This document shows, one piece after another, positions 47,661 through 59,957 of a stretch of DNA of 64,000 nt. Position numbers and translations under genes: made by a program. The number at the start of each line of letters is the position of its first letter. Position 1 is the stretch's first letter. This DNA is from Perilla frutescens (taxonomy: Eukaryota > Streptophyta > Magnoliopsida > Lamiales > Lamiaceae): assembly GCA_026008535.1 (NCBI GenBank), contig BRKX01000003.1:64629001-64693000 (forward strand), given 5' to 3'. The notes under the pieces are model-generated. The model was given only the letters and a program-made list of their open reading frames with translations, had not been told where the DNA came from and made no database searches.

Positions 47661-49580
47661 TAAAAAACCCTATTCAGTTTCGGGCTTATTCGGTTAAAAA
47701 TGTTTTCAGGTTGAAAATTCTCAGCCCTAACCCTAATCCTTCGGTTTTCGGGCTAGCCCATCGTGCCGACATGTTAATAAAATTTTTTTCACATGTATAA
47801 ATTATATCTTGATAATTCTAAAAAATGACCACCATCTCTTATTGTTGAAATAAATAAATTCACGAAAAATAACATAAACTGAAAAAAATATGACGAATAT
47901 AAAATTTCAACATCAAAGTGCATCAAATAAAGAAATCAACAGTACATGAAATGACAAATAACAATAATCTTCAATCATAATTTGTTCTTTCAAAACTAAC
48001 AATTTCAAACTACATCATAAATCTAATTATAACTCAATCTTTGATCTAATTTGAAATGCAATCTTTTTTTATTTCAACAATAATATTTGAAGCTCTTTCA
48101 ACTTCATATTCATATTTCATTTTTAATTTTTTCCTAATTTATTAAAAAAAATAACAACAGTATAATATTATATAATTAAATAATTTAAAACATAATAAAT
48201 AATAGCTAGCTAGTAAAAAAAGATATGAGAAAATGGGTAAAACTAATATAATTAACATCACACGCTAAGAGCATTCGAGTAATAAAGAAAAAATTAAATT
48301 TCAGTACATTTCATGATAATAATGTTCAACCTTACTTTATTTTTTCAAAAATAAAAATTTCAAATTACATCACAGTAAATATGCTCAATCATCGATATAA
48401 ATATTGGAATTACATTATTTTTCTACTTTAAAGATATTTGATGCTTTAAATTACGTATATTTTTGTATTCTTTCTCATATACTAAACAAACGATAACATT
48501 AGAATGTATATACAATTAAATTATTGAAAACATGATAAATAATTTAGTTTTAATACTTTAAAATTTTAATGATATATAATAATAGATGGATAACGAGTGA
48601 AAGATAATTTTCTTAACAAAAATAAAATAAAATAATAAAACAAATTAAAGTGAAATGTCTCGACATTCAAGAAGCAACAAATGAATAAACAACATGTATT
48701 ATCAAACTCCAATAACAAATTATCAAATATTCTAATATATTTTATACATCATACAAATCACTTATAGTCCTTATAAAATTGATATATGCAATAATATGTC
48801 ATAAATGAAAATATAAATAATTACATCATTGAATGAGATTCATTTACTATTAGTTGTAACTTTAAAAATTCATAACTTTTAGCATACCTGAAATCTGTGA
48901 ATTCATAATATATGCATGGATAGATAATTGGGTTAGCTTTCCAATGCCTCCGACCGTTTGTGAATTGGATTTTTTTAGAAGTTATGACCAAAATAACGGA
49001 AGCTGCCAGGTCCAGCCCGACGAGCCAACCTGCTGCCCGACCGGGCCAACCCATTTGGCCGGCCAACCTGACCGGTTTAGCCCGTTCAGTTAATTTTTTT
49101 TTGCTGGAATTTTTCGGTCCTAATCCTGTATTTTTCTCGGTCTATTCAGGCCAACCCATTGGTTTCGGACTAAATTGACATCCCTAGCTGGCACCTTCCC
49201 GGGGCGAAAACTGATTTCCGTTTAGGTGGCCGATTTCCCTTTTTAAAAAAAATTAATTCCTAAAAGGCTAAAGGCTAAAACTTAAAACATAAAAATAAAA
49301 TTGAACTTCTGAAACATAAAAAGAAAGACAAAAAACGAGAGAGAATATGATGGTTATTATCATATTATGTTATGGAATATTTTTGCTTGTTTGAACTTTG
49401 AATGTTGATTTCTATCGAATTTGGTTTCAATTTGAACTTTGAATGTTATTTTATCATGAACTTTGAATAATTTGATCTTGATATGTTTGTTTTATTTTGG
49501 ATTTTGGATGATTTAAACTTTAATTGATATTATTTGGAATGTTAACATTTATAAATTTATATATGAATTTTTTTATATTT
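47661..49580. other. AT-rich intergenic DNA with a hAT-like fragment
   Basis: No gene is visible. At about 48990-49189 a GC-rich patch with repeated GGCCAACC and CCCGACC words ends in TTGACATCCCTA, resembling the end of a non-autonomous hAT element. Another hAT-like end (CTCAGCCCTA) lies near 47735. I could not pair either with a second terminus. Confidence 0.35.
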
Positions 49581-49604
49581 GTTAAGAAATATATAAAATA
49601 ACAA

Positions 49605-49704
49605 AAATAAAAAACGCCTAGAAACTGCCTAGACCCGGCCTAGGCGGTTCAGGCGCTAGGCCCCTCGGCCGCCCGACTAGCGTCTAGCGCCTTCTGCAAC
49701 CTTG
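49605..49704. repeat. GC-rich GCCTAG-type repeat ending in CAACCTTG
   Basis: The block contains CCCGGCCTAGGCGG, GGCGCTAGGC and CTAGCGCC, which form several small palindromes. It looks like the end of a MITE, but no other terminus was found. Confidence 0.4.
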
Positions 49705-50422
49705 ATTTGAACTAAATAAACTTGTATAAGATTACTACAGACCCGTTACTTTTTAAGAATATATGTGATACTTTTTAATTTTAAGTGATACTTTTTAGTA
49801 TTACGATTGATAATGATTGTTACATTTTTTTTACGGGTTGACCAGCTTTACCCAAGTCAAAGCTGATTGACCCACGAATTTGATCCATCCATCTGAAATA
49901 GGGTTTATTTACTCCTAGTGTATGTAAGTTTTTAACTTAATTTATTGATTTCGATCTTTTTAGAACTATAGCCACATTGATATGTCTATTGAAGTGGATA
50001 GGCTGAATATAGAATCTCCGATAACCGGATTATTTGCCACAATGCCAACACCACCGAGATTGAACTCCCAATGATTGTTCATCTTTGGCTTGTGATTTGT
50101 CTGGGTAGATGATGAGCTATAATATATTGACCTTAATTTAATTGAAATCCTGTCGGATATGGTATTCTTCGAGTGAATACGTAACGAATTCTATTAGCAA
50201 TTAATTTTAATTATTATTTCTGATGAAAAATAATAATATGCAAATCCTAAAACAACTTACAAGTAATAAACCCTAATAATCTACCTAAGGTAAATAATCC
50301 TAACAATGCAACCTACTAATGTAAATAAATCAAATCATAAATAAATATTATAACTGGAGAATGTATCATTCCAACCCCTTTTAAGACCACTTTAATATCA
50401 ACGTAGAGATAGTAAACTTGCA

Positions 50423-50814
50423 GTTGAAATCTTCTATTGCACATTTTGTGTTGCATTCCGTATTGCACACTTGATTTTCTTAGTTTTTTTTCAATTTTTT
50501 TCCTTGATTTCAATTTCTTATGCTTTAGTTTAATTTTACGCTTATTATTTAGAATTCATCAAACCCAATTAGAATGCATTGTAATTTTTTATTATTTAAT
50601 TTTAAATTTTAAATTATTAATTGATTATTTGAAAAATTAAAGACTAAAAATATATATAAAACCCTAATTGGGTAGGATGAACCCTAAATAATAAGTGTAA
50701 AATTAAACTAAAGCATAAGAAATTGAAATTTGAGAAAAAAAATTGAAAAAAAACTAAACAAATTGAGTGTTCAATACGGAATGCAACACGAAATGTGCAA
50801 TAGACGATTTCAAA
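50423..50814. mobile_element. Long-arm inverted repeat MITE
   Basis: Arms of roughly 125 bp (50423-50550 and 50690-50814) are near-perfect complements, including TCTATTGCACATTT and GCATAAGAAATTGAAAT. Related copies lie at 61772-62085, 62312-62825 and 63918 to the window end. Confidence 0.75.
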
Positions 50815-51051
50815 TGGTAAACTGGATGATATGGAATCTCAAAAATTTCCTTAAATACGTGCATTGAATTTTAAAATCATCGTCCTTCTACCCCCCCTTT
50901 TGTCCCAAAACACCATTACCACCTTTGTCGACTGTGCTTTAATTTCTGACAACTTTACGTGCAAGTTCTTCATACTCCTCCTTGAACGTGGTATCATATG
51001 GTGTAGGAATGGAGTTTGCATTGATAAATTATAATATCAAGTTCTTGTTAT

Positions 51052-51560
51052 GGAGATTCCTAAGACTCTCCTAGTTAAGAGTTAATTCTTGTATTACTTG
51101 AACGTGAATAAATAGAGTACAAAGCATTGTTTCTTGTATATCCTAGTGTATCTGATATTATTTGTATTTATCTTCTTAGATTAGTTATTTATCTTCTTAT
51201 GCTTTGTACTCTATTTATTCCTAACTCAATTTTATAAATAAAGAAAAATCATAAAAGTCCCAGATATCACAAGCCGATAATTCAGGGGACCAGAGCCTCG
51301 TTAAAACCCATATGGAAAACTCAGAGTAGGAAAAATCATATAGAAAAAAGAATACTCCTCTATTACACAAAACGAAAGAAACCAGGAGAATGAATATTCT
51401 GTAAAGCAGCTTCAGAGATACAAAGGATAATAATAGTCCAAAAATCCAAAAAAACAGTAGATGAAGATAAAATATCTGCCACCTTATTGCCTTCACTATT
51501 TATTCGCGTTCAAGTAATACAAGAATTAACTCTTAACTAGGAGAGTCCTTAGGAATCTCC
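51052..51560. mobile_element. Inverted-repeat element with ~64-bp arms
   Basis: GGAGATTCCTAAGACTCTCC... at 51052-51115 is mirrored at 51497-51560 with few mismatches. A second inverted pair (AATAGAGTACAAAGCAT and its complement) lies inside the left half. Flanking TTA on both sides could be a 3-bp duplication, which would suggest PIF/Harbinger; this is weak. Confidence 0.6.
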
Positions 51561-53470
51561 TTAACAGTTCTTACATTGTCCAGTAATAATATTTTAAAAG
51601 AAAAGCTTGGAACTATAATGCTGCGGCACATCATCTCTATGCGTGTGATTTTCTCTCTCTTCTTATTGGGTACGTTCAACTTCCTCACAATGTGTTGTTC
51701 TTACTCTTGTCAATGATATTTAAAAAAAATAAATACAAAATCACCACTTGCGGTAGAAGAGGGACCATGCATGATCATTTTTTCCCATAAAAAAATTATC
51801 TCACTTGCGGTAGAAGAGGGAGTAAAGAAAATAGTTTATTGTTTAATTCCTTAAAATTATGATATTTAATTTGTGTATATTGCTAAATTTTATACAAACT
51901 TTAAGAATATACAATTAAGATTATTTTTATTATGTGTTATTCAACATCCTCAATTTTCCTTTTTGTTGGTGCAATTTTGAAATTTGACCGTTGCGAGGTC
52001 TTTTTCTTAAAATTGATGGCCGATAAACGATAACCTTGAAGAGAGGACCAAGTTGACGGCTGAATCGACAGTTAATTTTATTTATGTATTATCCATAAAA
52101 TTAGGAAAGTCAAATAACTCAACACCCAAAAATAAAATTCAATACCTTAATTAATTATAATATTTAAACTTTAAAAATCATGTTAAATTTGCAATTGTAT
52201 CAAAAGTTCTCAAGTCAGTAAAGATGTAGTTTGATTTTTCACAGCTTGATCATAAAAGATTAAAAATTTGAACAATTTTATGTGTTCTGTGTTCAACTCC
52301 ACTCAAATCTCTAGACGTAGAGTATCAATTGATCGACTATCAAACAATCAAATTGTGTCCGAATCATGATCGAATCCATCCATAAAAAAGCCAAAAATTT
52401 GCACAATTAAATAATTTTTGCAGTCCACCAACTTCAGTCGTCAGCTTACAGAAATTCACAATATTCCCACTAACTTTATTGCCAAAAATTGTCTAAATCA
52501 CTTCTAAATATTACCTTCTAAATGAAGTCGGAACAAAAAATGACTCGACGATTCATAAATATGCATGCATATATATGAATACGCCAATCAACACGTGTCT
52601 GATTGATCGGATTACTTTTTAAATGTGGTTAATGTTAAGTAAATTTTCGTCTCATCCAAAATCCTAACCTACTACAATATAAAGTGCACTTATTTTTCTG
52701 ACGTTAACAAGATCCAATTTAGTATCTTTGTCGCATTTCTTATAACATTTCATCTTAGGCTTCACTATTATATATGAAGATACATACAATTAATTATAAT
52801 TTTTTTTACACACACACACCCGACCTATGATATTGAGGAGAAAAGAAAGGAAATAGTATGAAATACGAAAGAAAAGTGGTCTCTCATCATATGTATGTCA
52901 TAAGGAAAAAAATATCACATTTATTTTATTGAAAATATTATGAAAAATTTTGAAAAAAATGTATCATTTTTGTAATCATTACTACACTATTTGAATTAAA
53001 AAAATTATGTCACTTATAATATTGAAAAATATTATTTCTAATCATGAGAAGTATCATAAATTTTCGTTTAATTTAATACTTTATGTACCTCTGATTTATA
53101 TCAGAATTTGCCTAAAGTAATAAATTTACTTGAGAAATATAATTACGAAAGATCAAATGTGCACGAGTTCACTTACAAGGTATCTCGTATTAAGCAAGTT
53201 CATAAAGAATTTAATCGATCCCGGCCACATCGCAGCTAAATTTGAATTGTATGTGGGTGAATTCACTTTGATATTTTGTTTTATAAAAATGAAAAACATA
53301 ATTTTATGATGACTAGGGAAGTGTATAGTTGAAGATGGCGTCTTTCAAATTTTTAGGTAAATTTTCTATACAACCATTGTGTATAAACCTTATCATATGC
53401 AGTGATAGACCCAGAAACTTTGATTAGGGGAACCCATTTTATAATACTACAAATATATATATATATATAT
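51561..53470. other. AT-rich intergenic DNA
   Basis: I see no gene. GGTAGAAGAGGGA is repeated at about 51751 and 51811. The stretch ends in a TA microsatellite (53453-53470). Confidence 0.5.
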
Positions 53471-55116
53471 AGGGGGTGGTTCTGGTGTAAACCACCCCTG
53501 ATGTGTAAACAACCACACATCCATCAAAATCTAATGGTCAAGATTTGGTCAAAGGGCGGTGATATTCCTGTAAATAAAGAGAACTTCAAAAAACGCAGTG
53601 GCATTTTGGTAATTTTTGCATTTGGGTTAAAATTAAAAAAAATCGGACTTCCAGGACACGGGCTAACGGAGACATAATCATATGCTAACGAATACATAAT
53701 CATATGCTAACGAAGTAGAATTATTTCATGCACAACACCTAACTTTAAACACAAGACTGATTTTGTTACGAAATTATTAAATGGCGACTTTTATATGGTT
53801 GGAAAGTTAGGCAAGCCTAATTTTCAACAAAAAATAATTTCAAAAAAATATGAATCGTGGACAAAGTTATAGTTGTTTGATTGAAGGTTGTTAGTTGCAT
53901 TACTTGGCTTCAATCCACAACATTATTGCTTTTGTTAGTATTGCGTATAACTTTTCTTTAGCATACGACAGTGCTAACAACAACAAATGATAAAATTCAA
54001 TAAAATTAAATTGTTAAACTCTAAAATTGATGTGATAGCAATATAACTAATCATGATGCTAGCGAACCATCTATCATATGTTAACGAATCATGCTTAATT
54101 GAGATGGATGTTATACATTAATAATACACATGCAACATTAAACATGTATGATTCTATATTATCAGATATAATTATACTATATTAGCATTATTATAATATT
54201 TTAGTTTGCATATGTCAATGCTAACGTTAGCAGTGCATTAACATTCTCATATAAAAAATCTTTTAATGCATTAATGTATTGTTCATTGTGAATATAATTG
54301 ATACTAATGAAATATTTGTTATATGCTAATGAAACACATCCTAATTGAGATTAAATAAACATTTATAACAATATAATTGATGTCAGTGAAGCATATATTA
54401 ATTGAAATGTAATAAATATTTACAGTAATATAGTCGATGCTAATGAAATATTTGGCATATGCTAACGAAGTATTTGTCATATGCTAATGAAACATTTTTT
54501 ATATGGTAACGAAGCGTACATAATTATAATTGAATAAATCTTTATCGCAATATAACTGATGCTGACAAAATATTTGCCATATGCTAACGAAACATATGTC
54601 GTATGCTAACGAAGTATTCTGAGTCTAAATTGTCATATGCTAACGAAACATATGTCGTATGCTAACGAAGTATTATCAGCCTAAATGGTCATATGCTAAC
54701 GAAACATATGTCGTATGCTAACGAAGTATTCTGATCATGAATATGCGTGAAAAATGAAACTTTTATATTTTTCGTCCATATTTTTCCAAATAAACATGGG
54801 CTTTACTAATCTTAAATGAAAGAGGATTAAAAGACATTTAATTTGATATATTATTTGCATTAATCCGATGAAAAACGAGCAAGTTATGATCGTTCGAAGT
54901 TTTTAAGAATTTTTTTAGATGCTGAGTCAGCATGACATCAGCTTTTTTCCAACAAACAGACGAAAATACCCCTATAGGCTGAAAAAATAGTGAAAATAAC
55001 AAAAATACCACCGCATGTTTGATTAAATCTGGAGCGCCCATTTTTATTGAATGTGTGGTGATAGATTGGTTTACAGTTTACACACAAGGGAATGGTTTAC
55101 ATTTGATCCATTCCCT
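53471..55116. mobile_element. TA-microsatellite-embedded non-autonomous element A
   Basis: This 1,646-bp element starts AGGGGGTGGTTC and ends CCATTCCCT, with (TA)n on both outer sides. Small hairpins sit at each end (GGGTGG/AACCACCCC; GGGAATGG/CCATTCCC). Its right end (about 54760-54900) is the inverted complement of the left end of element B. Internally it repeats CATATGCTAACGAA words. The microsatellite setting resembles Micron-type MITEs of grasses; family membership is inference. Confidence 0.65.
54578..54745 (+). repeat. 56-bp tandem repeat, three copies
   Basis: The unit contains CATATGCTAACGAAACATAT and GTCGTATGCTAACGAAGTAT. The three copies differ by a few bases. Confidence 0.85.
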
Positions 55117-55183
55117 ATATATATATATATATATATAATCATATATTAAAAAAATGATAACACTATAATATACATAAACTATT

Positions 55184-55608
55184 GGATTAGTTGCATAATT
55201 TAATACAACGCTTGCACCATTTTGTAATTTTCGCATAACGATTAAAAATTTACAATTCATATTACAACCTTTAATATTTTTACAATTGTAACATCCCCAA
55301 TATCGCCACCGAAGCCACAAAAGGCTATCTAAATTGTTAATCCAGAAAATCTATCATACATGTCCGATTTTTAATCTAAATTTACTGTTATTTTCGTCTA
55401 CCCAAACGACGTCGTTATATAGATTCACTATGTACAACAAGATTCTCCATCGGTTTCATCTCCATAAAATGTCATTTTATGTCGGACTAATAATGAGGAT
55501 GCTACAATTGCAAATATATTAAAGGTTGTGATATGAATTGTAAATTTTTAAACGTTATGCGAAAATTACAAATGGTGCAAACGTTGTGTTAAATTCTGCA
55601 ATTAACCC
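55184..55608. mobile_element. MITE with ~110-bp inverted arms
   Basis: The arms (about 55184-55295 and 55495-55608) carry GGATTAGTTGCATAATTT and the complement of AAATTCTGCAATTAACCC. It sits between elements A and B. Confidence 0.7.
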
Positions 55609-55680
55609 TAAAATATTTTGGTTAGGATCGAGGTCCAATTGATAAAATTATAAAAATAGAAATAATATATATATATATAT

Positions 55681-58600
55681 AGGGAATTGATCAAATATGA
55701 CATTTTTCCTAGTGTGGAACTAGGACTACGTCTCCATCATCTAATTTAATGATCTAATGGTTGAGGTTTAATGTAAAAGATGGTGGTAATTTCGTAAATA
55801 ATAGGGAAAAAAAATAAAAAAATGAGGGCTATTTTCGTCCAAACCCATTAAAATTGATGATATCAACAATTTAAAAAAAAATTTAAAAACTTTAAATGAC
55901 CATAACTTGCTCGTTTTTAATCCAATGCACACAAAAAATATATCAAATTAAAGCTCTCTTCATGCTCTTTCATTTCGCATATTGAAAGGCTATATATGTT
56001 TAGATGAAAAATATGGACGAAAAATACAAAAGATAAATTTTTACGCGTACACAGGTTGTAAATGAGTTCGTTAGCTTATAATAATTCTTTGTCAGCATTA
56101 TGATAACATATGATAACGTATGCTAACAAAGCATTTATCATATGCTAAAATAATGTATTTACTGTGCTAATATGGGCATATAAGTATGCTAAAATGAACG
56201 AACACCATAAATGCTATTATGAGTAAATTTACATGTTAAGCTCATTCAATTTCATCATTCCAATTAGAGTTTAATTCACTCAAGTAGAGTTTATTTCATC
56301 TAATCAGATTTTATTTCATTCCAATTAGATTTAATTTCATCCCAATGAGGTATTATGCTAATTTAATAAATTTTGTGTTTTTTATTCTTATATAATTTCG
56401 TCATGCTAATATGAACATATAACAATACTAAAATGAACGGATAACTGATCAGACAAATTTTAGCACAACCCGCAAGAGGATGGGGCTATATAGACAGTGG
56501 TGAGTAAGTGTCGTATCCACATAGATTAAATTAGACCTAATTGTGTGTATTATAACATCGAACCTCAATTGTTCTCTAGACGACAAGAAAAATGGAAAGC
56601 TAACTAATCTAAACTAAGAAAATTAATTAATAAATGGAAAAAATAAATGGAGAAGGGGATAAGAAGGTTGAGGTACTCTTGGGATTGAGCCTTTCGAGTA
56701 CTTAACACTAACGATCCTATTGAATGTTTATTTATGGTGTCAAATCTCACTAGGGAAATCTCTAATGCATCCTAAGCTCTCTCTCAAGACATTTAAGTTG
56801 TAGGGTATACACTAGGTTCACCGTCTCTAATCGAATCCTACACATGTACTTACCAAAAGCTCCTGAGATTCTAGCACTCACACTAAGTCTCAACTCTCTC
56901 GAATTTATTGACAAAGGTATCTCGTGCCTAGGGTTCATCTATTGAGACTAATCTCTCAAATTATGAATCAATAGATAAAATCGTGTCAATTAGCTATCAA
57001 TTCACTTCATTTAAAAATCCTAGCTAGGGTGTGGTTTGATGTGTGGCTAGGATTTGAGAGGTATGGAAGAAGAGAATTTTGTGATGAGGAGGATTGGGTG
57101 TGTGGAGACTTGGTGGAATGAATTGTGAGGGTTCTTCTTTTATCTTCGTCCATGGGGGTTCTTAATTAAATAGAGTGAGAGAATAAAATACATTTGAAGA
57201 AAATCAAGAATGGGTAAAAAATGATAAAAAAAATCAGAAAATCAATGTTTGAGGCGCGGTACCAAGAGGACGTCGCACTTCTTGGTCACATTTTTGGGTG
57301 TTCTGGGGCGCGACCCGAGGAGGTCATGCTTTGTGGTCGCGTTTTGGACGAAGAAAATCTAGATTCAGAAGCTCAAAAATACGGAATATGGCTTGTGCTT
57401 TGGGGTAGCATCTGTAGTGCTCTGGGACGCAACCCGTAGGTGCTCGCGCTTCGGGGTCGCGCCTGGAAGAGGCCGAAAACACGACAGCGAGGAGGTCGCG
57501 TTTTCAGGTCTTCTGTGGCAGCTTTCACGGTTTTGCTTCGTTCTCACTCGTTTCTTAGCCAATTGACCCGATTCAAGTTGCAGCATGCTCCTTATTCGAT
57601 TATCTATCTTACCATGGTCTTGAATCCCTCAAATTTTCATTAATTCATGCTCCGTTTTCTATCAAACTCAAACGAGAATAAAACTTCCAAACTGGGAGGT
57701 TAGAAGCGCAATTCGGGTTAAAGCACAGACACAACTCTTCAATTCACTTCATTTAAACCTCAAAATATTGTGCAAAAGTATCACTCATCAACAACATAGC
57801 TATTATTAGTAATTTTACATGTTATTTTCATGCAATTCATCATGCTAAAATGAAACTGGTATATTGCTAATATGAATATATATTCATTCTATTATGAGCA
57901 TATAACGATGTTAAAATGAACGAACAATATAAATGTTATTATGAGTAAATTTACATGTTTCATGAAAAAAATCATAATGTTACAAGTATTTTTCATCCTA
58001 TTATGAGTATATCTTCATGTTATAGGCTATTAAGGTTTATTTCATCCCAATTATGATTTATGGTAATTTAATAATTTATGTATTTTTTTATTTTCATACA
58101 ATTTCATCATGCTAAAATGAAAGTAATATAATGAAATGTGAACTTATATATACATGATATTATGAACATATAATCATGTTTAATGAACGAAAAACATAGA
58201 CATTATTACAAATAAATTCACGTGTTGTTCTAATGCAATTTCGTCATGCTAAAATGAAAACAAATACAATGCTCAAATGAACATATAACCATGCTAAAAT
58301 GAAAAAACGACGCGTGCTATTACAAGTAAATTTAAATGTTATTCTTAGGCAATTTTGTCATGCTAAAAGAGAGTACATATAATATTAATGTGAATATATG
58401 TCGACATACTATTATAAACATATAACTATGCTGAAATGAACAAACAACGTATAGATACTATTACGAGTAAATTTACTTGTTTTAAGAAAAAAATTCATAT
58501 TGTTATAAATATTTTTCCATGCTATAATGAGTGCGTTTTGGTGCTAAAATGAGTAGGTTTTTATGCTAAAATGATTATTTTGTCAGGCTATCACGATAAT

Positions 58601-58954
58601 TGTTTCATGTTATTATGGACAAAATATTTTTTTAAAAATAAACATATGTAAGATGGATCTTAAATGAAAGAGTATGGAAAAAACTTTAATTTGATATATG
58701 ATTTGCGTAAATCCGATTAAAAATGAAAAGTTATGATTGTTTAAAGGTTCTACAATATTTGTTTAAGAAAAAAGACCATCACTTTTGAAGTTCAATGTAT
58801 TTACCAATGTGTCACCGCTTTTTAAAAAAAATCAATGTATTTATAAGTTTGTCACCGTTTTTTTGTGTTAAATCTGAATCATTGAAATCAAATTTTGTGT
58901 GGTTTGGATTGGTTCTCAGTTTTCACATAGAGAAGAGTTCCCACCAGATCCACC

Positions 58955-58956
<2 letters not shown>
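55681..58956. mobile_element. TA-microsatellite-embedded non-autonomous element B
   Basis: It starts AGGGAATTGATC after (TA)n and ends near CACCCC at 58956 before a long (TA)n. The left ~350 bp and right ~330 bp form long imperfect inverted repeats, for example ATAACTTGCTCGTTTTTAAT mirrored by ATTAAAAATGAAAAGTTAT. The interior is an array of ~145-170-bp units holding ATGCTAAAATGAACGAAC and ATTATGAGTAAATTTACATG. A solo LTR splits it. There is no coding capacity. Confidence 0.65.
56446..57790 (-). mobile_element. Solo LTR nested in element B
   Basis: Read on the minus strand it starts TGATGAGTGATACTTTTGC and matches the solo LTR at 11260 at its start (ATTTTGAGGTTTAAATGAAG; AACCTCCC) and in the GC-rich GCGCGACC block (57255-57500). 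The flanks are ATAAC (56441-56445) and ACAAC (57791-57795), a 4/5 match. The rightmost interior is AT-rich leader. Confidence 0.82.
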
Positions 58957-58997
<41 letters not shown>

Positions 58998-59697
58998 GCA
59001 TATGTAAATTGAATACATTAACCATCTAGATTTATAATAATTAGTGGACTCAAGATCGATGGAAAATATTTTGGATAAAAAAAATGATTGATAAACTTAT
59101 TACTTTAATGAGAAGACCTCAGACTTTAGGATAAAATATATAAATAAAGATACATTTTTTTGCTAAAAGTGAAAATAAAACAAATAAATTGCAATAATTC
59201 TAAATTGAAAAAAAAAACCATTAGAGGAAAAAGTAAAGGTAAAAAAATCACATTTAAAGGTAAAAAAATAACGTTAAAAAGGTGATTTTGTAAGGAATTG
59301 AGTCCATCTATGGCCTCATTGATAGATTTAAAAGAAGCAATACTTTTTTCTACTTTTTAAGTTGGATAAGTGCACAAATATTATCGACTGCGATTTTTCG
59401 CTTGTTTCTAAAAAATAATATAGAAGAAATATTATCGCTAGCTCCTAATTGGAGGATTAAGTGATCTGGGCTAATTATGTTTGTTTTATTCGTAAAGCAG
59501 CTTTTTTAAGTGGTAATATACTCGATTCTAAGAGGAAATATTTCTCTGCCCAATTACTTTCTAAAAGTATTATTTTCTATTCATTTTTCATTATATTTTT
59601 TTAATGAGAACTTGTAGAGTGAATAGTGCAAGGCATTTACACAGAAGTAACGTGCATTTATTTAATTCCACAAAATTTCCGAGCTAAAAAATAATAT
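58957..59697. other. TA microsatellite and AT-rich intergenic DNA
   Basis: (TA)n occupies about 58957-58995. The rest shows no gene. Confidence 0.6.
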
Positions 59698-59945
59698 GCA
59701 ACTCCTTCGTATTCATTGGTGGCCTAATAGTGAAGTAGTGTAAATTTGAGATTGAAAGTCTCGAGTTCGATCCTACTAACATATTGTTAAGTGTGAGAGT
59801 CTGTCACACTTGATTTTTCAAGTGTGGTTTACCTTTTTTTGTGGTTTGCAAACTCAAATTGTGTGGTTTGTAGACTGTTATACATGATTGAATTTTTTCC
59901 CGGTGCACACACTTATATAGTAGGTACGGGTTACCCTCGCCATCC
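59698..59945 (+). mobile_element. tRNA-derived SINE with 12-bp TSD
   Basis: A 248-bp unit is flanked by perfect copies of AAAAAATAATAT (59686-59697 and 59946-59957). It holds pol III promoter boxes in the right order: an A-box-like TGGCCTAATAGTG (59720-59732) and a B box GTTCGATCC (59765-59773). Then come a CACACTTG/CAAGTGTG hairpin and a 3' end GTTACCCTCGCC. This is how plant SINEs look. The exact 5' end may be a few bases inside. Confidence 0.75.
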
Positions 59946-59957
59946 AAAAAATAATAT

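Noticed and set aside
50935..51030. Minus-strand stretch reading TPYDTTFKEEYEELARKVV
   Set aside because: It looks coding-like but is too short, lacks clear splice sites and is not recognised; a relic at best.
51619..51723. Short frame with a hydrophobic stretch (VIFSLFLLGTFNFLTM)
   Set aside because: Only about 34 codons, no supporting promoter, splice sites or similarity I can see; chance is likely.
57221..57643. Open frames of 67-73 codons on both strands
   Set aside because: They fall in the GC-rich block of the inverted solo LTR.
59720..59773. A genuine tRNA gene at the A and B boxes
   Set aside because: No cloverleaf can be completed around the boxes and the unit has a 12-bp target duplication, so a SINE fits better.
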